NCBI RefSeq assembly: GCF_020509005.1
Contig: NC_063014.1
Span: forward strand, 2,046,001-2,110,000
Direction of reading: 5' to 3'
Source of the DNA: Fulvia fulva
Lineage: Eukaryota > Ascomycota > Dothideomycetes > Mycosphaerellales > Mycosphaerellaceae
Length of the DNA: 64,000 nucleotides
This document shows, in pieces, positions 58,535 to 64,000 of this stretch; position 1 is the stretch's first letter; the number at the start of each line of letters is the position of its first letter. The translations under genes were made by a program, and so were the position numbers. Under the pieces are notes generated by a model, which had not been told where the DNA came from, searched no databases, and was given only the letters and a program-made list of their open reading frames with translations.

Positions 58535-59645
58535 TATAGGGTACCGTAATTTGACCGTAATAGTATTTAGTCCTCGGTAATCGATATAGATAAGTAGCCT
58601 ACCTCCTAGTTTACGGATAATAATAACTAGTATCGCGAACGGCGAGTTACTTCGCTAGATATTACCCTTCTCGAGCTAGTCGTCTACCTAGGCCTTTACG
58701 ACCTCCGCTTCTTTATTCTAGATAAGATAAGGGCGCTTAAACGGCGGCTTATAGTCCTTCTTAAGTTTGATCTCGTGATCTAGCCTAGGTCGATATAGAG
58801 GTAACTTCTTAGAGTCTACCTTAGAGAATAGAGACTCGCGATATTAGTACTCCGCCGGTAGCTTAGAAAGGTCGGCCGGTTTTATCTTACGATATAGCTT
58901 CTCTATAGAGACGGCGTAGTTAGTAGCGTTTATAGCGTATACCTCTACTTAGTGTTCCTAACGTCTACGTAGGTTACGATAATACTCGTTCTCGATATAT
59001 ATCGCGTAGGCAAAAGCTACGTTCCCCGTTATTACCTTACGGGCTATTATAGCGTATAGACCGAGCGCTTATACCGTAACTATATCTACTACGCTCTTAG
59101 TTACGTAGCTCTCGCCTAGGTTAATATATATAGTATATAGCTCCGTACCTCTAGTACGACACTCTCTACGTAACTAGTAGATATTAATCTATTCTATATT
59201 AGGTTCCCCCCCTCGCCCGATATCCTCGGCGCTAACTATAAGAGGCTAAGGGACCGGTATATCTAAGATATCGGGTCGCTTAAACGTGTCGTAGTCGGAG
59301 GCTATTAGGACAACGGGAGTTATAGGGACGTTAAGAGAAGGGGTAATAACCGGTAGTATAACTCCTTCGTAAAGAGAGTATTCGGTATACCCGGGATTAC
59401 TAAAGGTAATCTAGTTCTACCGCTAATCTTTATACGTTATATTACTAGTATACTAGGGCATCCCTACTAGGATATCGTAAGTAGTATCTAAAATAAAGCA
59501 CTATAGATTTTCTATATAACTACTAAGACTTAGCTTGATATTAGCTACTCTTATAATTACGGTCGGGGCTTAAGAGCTATTACCGAGTCTAAGTATATAT
59601 AGCTCGACTTTATAGGTAGGAAAATTATACTTACGTATATAGGCA
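58535..59645 (-). pseudogene. Gypsy-X protease and N-terminal RT, broken
   Basis: RT start on the minus strand near 58850-58540 (LLEKGNISRSNSPFAIPVII with RIP changes, then the YRGL region, then YTTYI). Protease-like region about 59640-59200: PTYKVELYILRLGNSS, LSSYIENL, FILDTTYDILVGMP. The protease runs almost directly into the LTR remnant at about 59645, so gag and the primer-binding site are deleted. Confidence 0.78.
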
Positions 59646-59843
59646 TTATAAGGCTATAATAGGCGAGTATAGTAGTAGTTTAATAACGAAGTCAATAGCT
59701 AAAGAGAGAAGGTAGTTCTAAGAGAGAGAGGACTTCTTAAGGGAAGCCGAGGTAGCGCTCGGGCCGGGCTTAGTCATCAATGTCACGTGATCGCGAGTCA
59801 CGTGACCCGATCCGATTCCTCTACTCACGGAGCTACCGTGACA
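59646..59843 (-). repeat. Gypsy-X 5' LTR, shortened
   Basis: Matches 28262-28451 and ends ACCGTGACA. The inner ~40 bp seen in the 3' LTR are missing. It carries the paired CACGTG boxes at 59784-59789 and 59799-59804. Confidence 0.8.
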
Positions 59844-60120
59844 ATAGGAAGTGTTTACTATATTAGTATTAGTACTATTATTAAGAAACGTGTTTATAGT
59901 ATATCTATTTACCCTAACGAAACGCGACGCGATAATTACGAATCGACTTACTATAAAAGTATACGACGCGTCTCGAACTATACTAGGGTATTAATTAAAT
60001 AGACGACCTCTACGGGGTGACTACGAGCCTAATTCGAAGAAGCCTATAGAGCTAGAAGAGAGGGTAATACTTAAGTATATACTCGAGCGACCTTACTTTA
60101 ATCTTCTAGTTCTAGAGAGA
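59844..60120 (+). pseudogene. pogo/Fot1 fragment, copy C (5' part)
   Basis: From about 59918 it matches the N-terminal transposase region of copy B on the opposite strand (TNRLTIK, then VYDASRTILGY, then DYEPNSKK...ELEERVILKYILE in decayed form), ending near 60090. 59844-59917 and about 60090-60120 show no match. The DDE core and tail are absent because LINE copy C follows directly. Confidence 0.7.
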
Positions 60121-63100
60121 AACACGATATATTCGAAAGCTCTTATTAAGTTCATTCTAACGATCTATAAAGCAGGCCACTACCCCTAGAATTAAGGGAG
60201 TTCTACCTTATTTAATTTATATAGCTCGAAGTTCTCTTGTCCCTATTTCTTTAGCTCTAAACGCCGCGGAGGTGCCTAGCTATATTAGGTAACTCCTAGG
60301 TAATAGTAGCCTAGACTACGGTACTACTAGCGCCTACGGCTCTATAGGCGAAGCTCCCCTAAGACAACTAGTAGTAACTTATAGAGGACGTAAGAAGTAT
60401 ATAAACTAACGATTAGCTCCTATACCGGTCTCTATAGGTAATAATTACTTAGTTACGTACGGCGCTTATACTATCGTATTACTATAGGCAATAAGAAATA
60501 AGGACGACGTCTTAGGCAATTAATAAGGCCACCCGAAATTAATACCCCTATAGCTAGGTATCGGTCGCGGTATCGGTACTAGGCCCCCGCCTAACGTACG
60601 ATATAGTTACGATCCGTATTATAGTAAAGGAAGACTAGGCCGAAGTTACGAAGCTATTAAACAAGGAGCTCGCCTAACGAATTAATTAACTAGGAGTGGT
60701 CGTAGTGAACTAATAGTCTAACGGTACTCTATAGATCTATACTAGCTCTACTACTACTAGGAGGTACCTAGAGGTATAGCTATAGTAGGCATCTAAGGTT
60801 ACGGCATTAGCGAAGGTCTTAGCGAAGTAATTTACGATCCTAGTCTACGATATACCTAAGGAGTTCGACCTAACTAACTAAGGTCACCTACGTACTCTCT
60901 AAGAGGATAACCCGGTCACTCTTAACTCTCTAATCTAGAAGGCGACTTGGCTCTATAGGAAATAGCTAGAAGGTAAGAAGGCCTCGGCGCTAATAGTATA
61001 GCTATAAGACGCGAAAGCGGCGGATCTAGCGATAGAACAAGGCCTAATCTCGTAAGATAGCCTTAAGATAGTAGAAAGGTACTCCTTATCCTTTCGTGTC
61101 CTCTAATACTTTAAATACTAATAGTATAGACACTAAACCTATACGTATATAAATAAGTAGGCCTACTCGAACTATATAGGAGACTATATATCTAGGGACT
61201 ATATATTAGCTACGAGACGGTACGCGAACCGTCCGGGGTACTACCTATTATATAGCGCGAAATACCTATAGCGGAAACTAGCGAAAAACAAGGCAATCAC
61301 AAATAGGACTGTCGCCCTAAGATTCTACGGCGACCGTAAGGCTAGTCTATACCGGAACGAGCTAGCGGCGGTCGGGTATAAGCGCCCTAGGGCCGAGAAT
61401 AATATAAAGGATACGTAACCTAGGGCATACGGGAGGCTACGTACTCTACTAGCTACGGCGAGAGAATCTAACTAGGCCCGGCTCCCCTTTAGTATATAGC
61501 TAAGAGGCGTAGACTAGGACGTATAAGGTAGTAGGACATAGGACATTATAGAGGAAATGATTATTAATAACGATAACTAGCCTCGGTACGCTTAGTATTA
61601 TCTAGTATAACGTTAACTATAGTAAGGATATAGTCTAGAACTATTTCCTATACGAGGCGGACCCGTACGTCTACTACGTCCTAGTAATCTAGGAGCTATA
61701 GATTAACCCGTACTATAAAAGACTAACGACCTATAAGTTACTAGGCTATACGACATACCTACGAGGCGATAGTAGACCCCGTACGTACTTCTATATTAGT
61801 AAAGACATACTAGAATCCGACTAGGAGGTAGTATACTATATAGACAAAGAAGGCGAGGGCGATATTACCTCCCTCTATATAGGTAGTACCTAGATACATA
61901 ACCTATATATATAACCGCTAGCCTCGAGGTCGAGCCGCGACCTTAGGGTCTATAGACACCTAGACAGTACGCTTAAGAGACAAGGGTACTATATCGTAGT
62001 AGGAGACTTTAATATATACTACCCTTCCTAGGAAAGCCTTATAGAGCCGTACCCTATAGCCGACGAAGTACTCGACTTAATAGCGAGTAACGTAATTGCC
62101 CTTAATACCCCGAAGGACCTAGACACCTAGAAGAGAGGGGGACTCTAAGGTACGATCGACCTCTCCTAGATCTTAGATAGCTACTACTATATAGTAACCT
62201 GCTATAGGATCGAATATGAAGTCGAGGCGTCGTTAGACTATATACTAGTCAGGACCTCTGTTACGATATAGATATAACGTATACTAGCGAGAACCCCTAA
62301 GCTAAACTAGGGAAAGGCCTACTAGGCTAACATCTAGGTATACCTCGACGACTCCGAGAGGCTAGTCTAGATCGCGTAGTAGCAATATAATAGTAAAGAC
62401 GAGATAGACGAGGCAGTCTAAGGGTTAATAGACGAGATAAGAAAAGCGACCTTACTTTACGTTCTACTTACCTAACTAACGATATAGTCTAAACTATACT
62501 AGACGCCGAAGTGTACTACGATAGTAAGAGAAGTAAGGAGAGCCCGCCGGGTATAGACGAGTAGCTATAGCGAGGAGGCCTAGAACGTATATAGGGAGGT
62601 ATACTAATAGAAGAAAGCTACGATACGGAGGGAGAAAGTAGTCGGCTAGAGGGCTATAGTAGAAGAAATCGCCGGCAAGCTAGCGAAGATATAGAAGCTA
62701 GCGAAATAGGCCCGATAGGACCCTATATAGGGCCCCTCCTTCTCTATCCTAGCGCTATAATCGCCTAGTAGCCCGGTTAGCGACCCCGAGGCTAAGGCGC
62801 GTCTACTAGCTAGTAAGTTCTTCCCGCCCCTAGTCGAGGCTAATCTAAGCGATATAAACAGCTCTACTCCCCTAGCCCCTAGTATCGCGGTCTAATAGGA
62901 GGTGTCCGAGGGAGAAGTTACCGCTATACTTAGGAAGTTACCGGCGAAGAAAGCCCCGGGGCCGGATAGGATCCTAAACGAGCTACTAAAGAAGTGTAGA
63001 GATCAACTAGCCCTAGTAGTCGTAGTAATCTTTAACGCCTACCTATAAGAAGTGTAGAGATCAACTACCCCTAGTAGTCGTAGCGATCTTTAACGCCTAC

Positions 63101-64000
63101 CTATAGACCGGATACTACCTAACGGTATTCAAATAATCGACGATAGTAGTCCTACGTAAGCCGTAAAAGGAAGACTATACGTAGGTAAAGTCGTACCGCC
63201 TAATTACGCTCCTTAATACTCTTAGGAAGGCGCTTAAGAAGCTAGTTATAACGAGACTCCCCGAGGTAGTAGAGGAACACTCCCTACTCCCGGACACCTA
63301 GATAGGTACGCGCCTATAGCGATCGACGCTATCCGCGATAGAACTTATCACCTCTTAGGTAAAGGCTATCTAGTATAAGAATAGGGACAAGGTGGCTTCC
63401 TTACTTAGCCTAGACATATTAGGAGCCTTCGACTACGTGTTATACCCGCGGCTACTCTATATCCTAAGGTCGAAAGGACTCCCTAAGTAGCTTATTAACT
63501 TCGTACGGTCCTACCTCTAAAACCGTAGCACGTCGATCCTAGTTAGTTAGTATAAAAGCCTATTTTAAGTAGTCTATACTAGAATCCCGTAAGGCTTAAT
63601 GCTAGTACCTATTCTATTCCTCTTCTTTATAGCGACGCTACTCCTAGCCCTAGAATCCTAGAACACTACTACGAGCGGCTTCGTAGACGATACGAATATC
63701 CTAGCGTAGTCTTCCTCGACTAAGGAGAACTATAGGCTACTAGAAGAGAAGTATAAGATCTAGGAGGACTAGACTAGGAGGCACGGGGCTCGGTTTGCTC
63801 TAGAAAAGTATAATCTAATACACTTTACGTAACGGCTACGGTTCTATAATATATAAGCTTCTATCTAGATATAGGGGAACACGACTAACTCGGTAAATTA
63901 GCTTAGGATCCTCGGACTATAGGTAGACCCGGCGCTACGGTAGAGGAAGTACGTATAGGTAATATTACGGAAAGCTAAACAGAATATAGCATTATACTAG
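60121..64000 (+). mobile_element. RIP-mutated Tad1/I-like LINE, copy C (cut by window edge)
   Basis: Collinear with LINE1 from about 14730 to 18550: 5' UTR, ORF1 (from about 60299, ATG lost) and ORF2 through the RT. Most differences are CpA->TpA or TpG->TpA, so ORF1 and ORF2 are full of TAG/TAA. Some differences are not RIP-type, for example near 63120 against 17672, so it comes from a sister copy and not from LINE1 itself. The 3' part lies beyond the window. Confidence 0.93.
62991..63106 (+). repeat. 58-bp tandem duplication in LINE copy C
   Basis: The segment starting GAAGTGTAGAGATCAACTA at 62991 is repeated from 63049. LINE1 has it once (about 17598-17655). The 58-bp unit shifts the ORF2 frame by one. 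The two units differ at a few positions, including TAGTAATC against TAGCGATC. Confidence 0.85.

Larger units (their letters stand above)
28221..59843 (-). mobile_element. Gypsy-X: chromodomain Ty3/Gypsy, outermost element of a four-level nest
   Basis: Minus-strand element in four pieces: 3' LTR and integrase/RNase H/RT part (28221-31153), RT part (54902-55253), RT start and protease (58535-59645), and a shortened 5' LTR (59646-59843). The pieces join in frame when the Copia element (31154-54896) and LINE4 (55269-58519) are removed with one copy of each target duplication. The gag gene, primer site and inner part of the 5' LTR are missing, so it was deleted at its 5' end. No target duplication of its own could be identified. 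Confidence 0.82.

Overview
The window looks like part of a nuclear chromosome from a filamentous ascomycete (Pezizomycotina; a Dothideomycetes-like genome is my guess, not shown). Three things point there: two compact, intron-containing housekeeping genes with ascomycete-type splice signals; transposon families typical of such fungi (chromodomain Ty3/Gypsy, Copia, Tad1/I-like LINEs, pogo/Fot1); and a strong signature of repeat-induced point mutation (RIP). Aligning an intact LINE with its mutated copies shows CpA->TpA and TpG->TpA on both strands while CpG is spared, so Gln and Trp codons become TAG/TAA.

Layout. 1-3212: RIP-mutated repeats (antisense LINE copy A, a pogo remnant, unassigned DNA). 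3213-8100: a small gene island with VPS33 (minus, three exons) and histidyl-tRNA synthetase HTS1 (plus, two exons, two candidate starts), divergent from a 374-bp shared promoter. 8100-8644: decayed DNA. 8645-19746: minus-strand chromodomain Gypsy-1, whose right LTR is split by an intact LINE (LINE1, 14716-19665). 19779-28058: an internally deleted pogo element whose terminal repeat is split by chromodomain Gypsy-Z (20884-28019). About 28221-59843: a four-level nest. Gypsy-X (minus) carries a Copia element (31154-54896), which carries Gypsy-Y (35055-53174), which carries LINE3 (36647-41609, decayed) and LINE2 (42720-47600, intact). A fourth LINE (55269-58519) sits in the Gypsy-X reverse transcriptase. 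59844-64000: another pogo fragment and RIP-mutated LINE copy C, a close relative of LINE1.

All insertions in the nest except Gypsy-X itself are bounded by direct repeats that can be read: 13-15 bp for LINEs, 4-5 bp for LTR elements. This gives a relative chronology. The target duplication of LINE1 carries RIP changes that the other LTR of the same element lacks, so LINE1 landed after RIP and has not been mutated since. LINE1 and LINE2 are the only elements here with complete open reading frames.

Most notable points: the two unmutated LINEs in mutated DNA; the CpG-poor composition of LINE2 compared with its relative LINE3; and a long antisense reading frame downstream of integrase in Gypsy-Y, interrupted only by TAG/TAA, which I do not recognise. 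Apart from VPS33, HTS1 and the four LINE ORFs, nothing looks like a functional protein-coding gene. I saw no tRNA, rRNA or CRISPR array.
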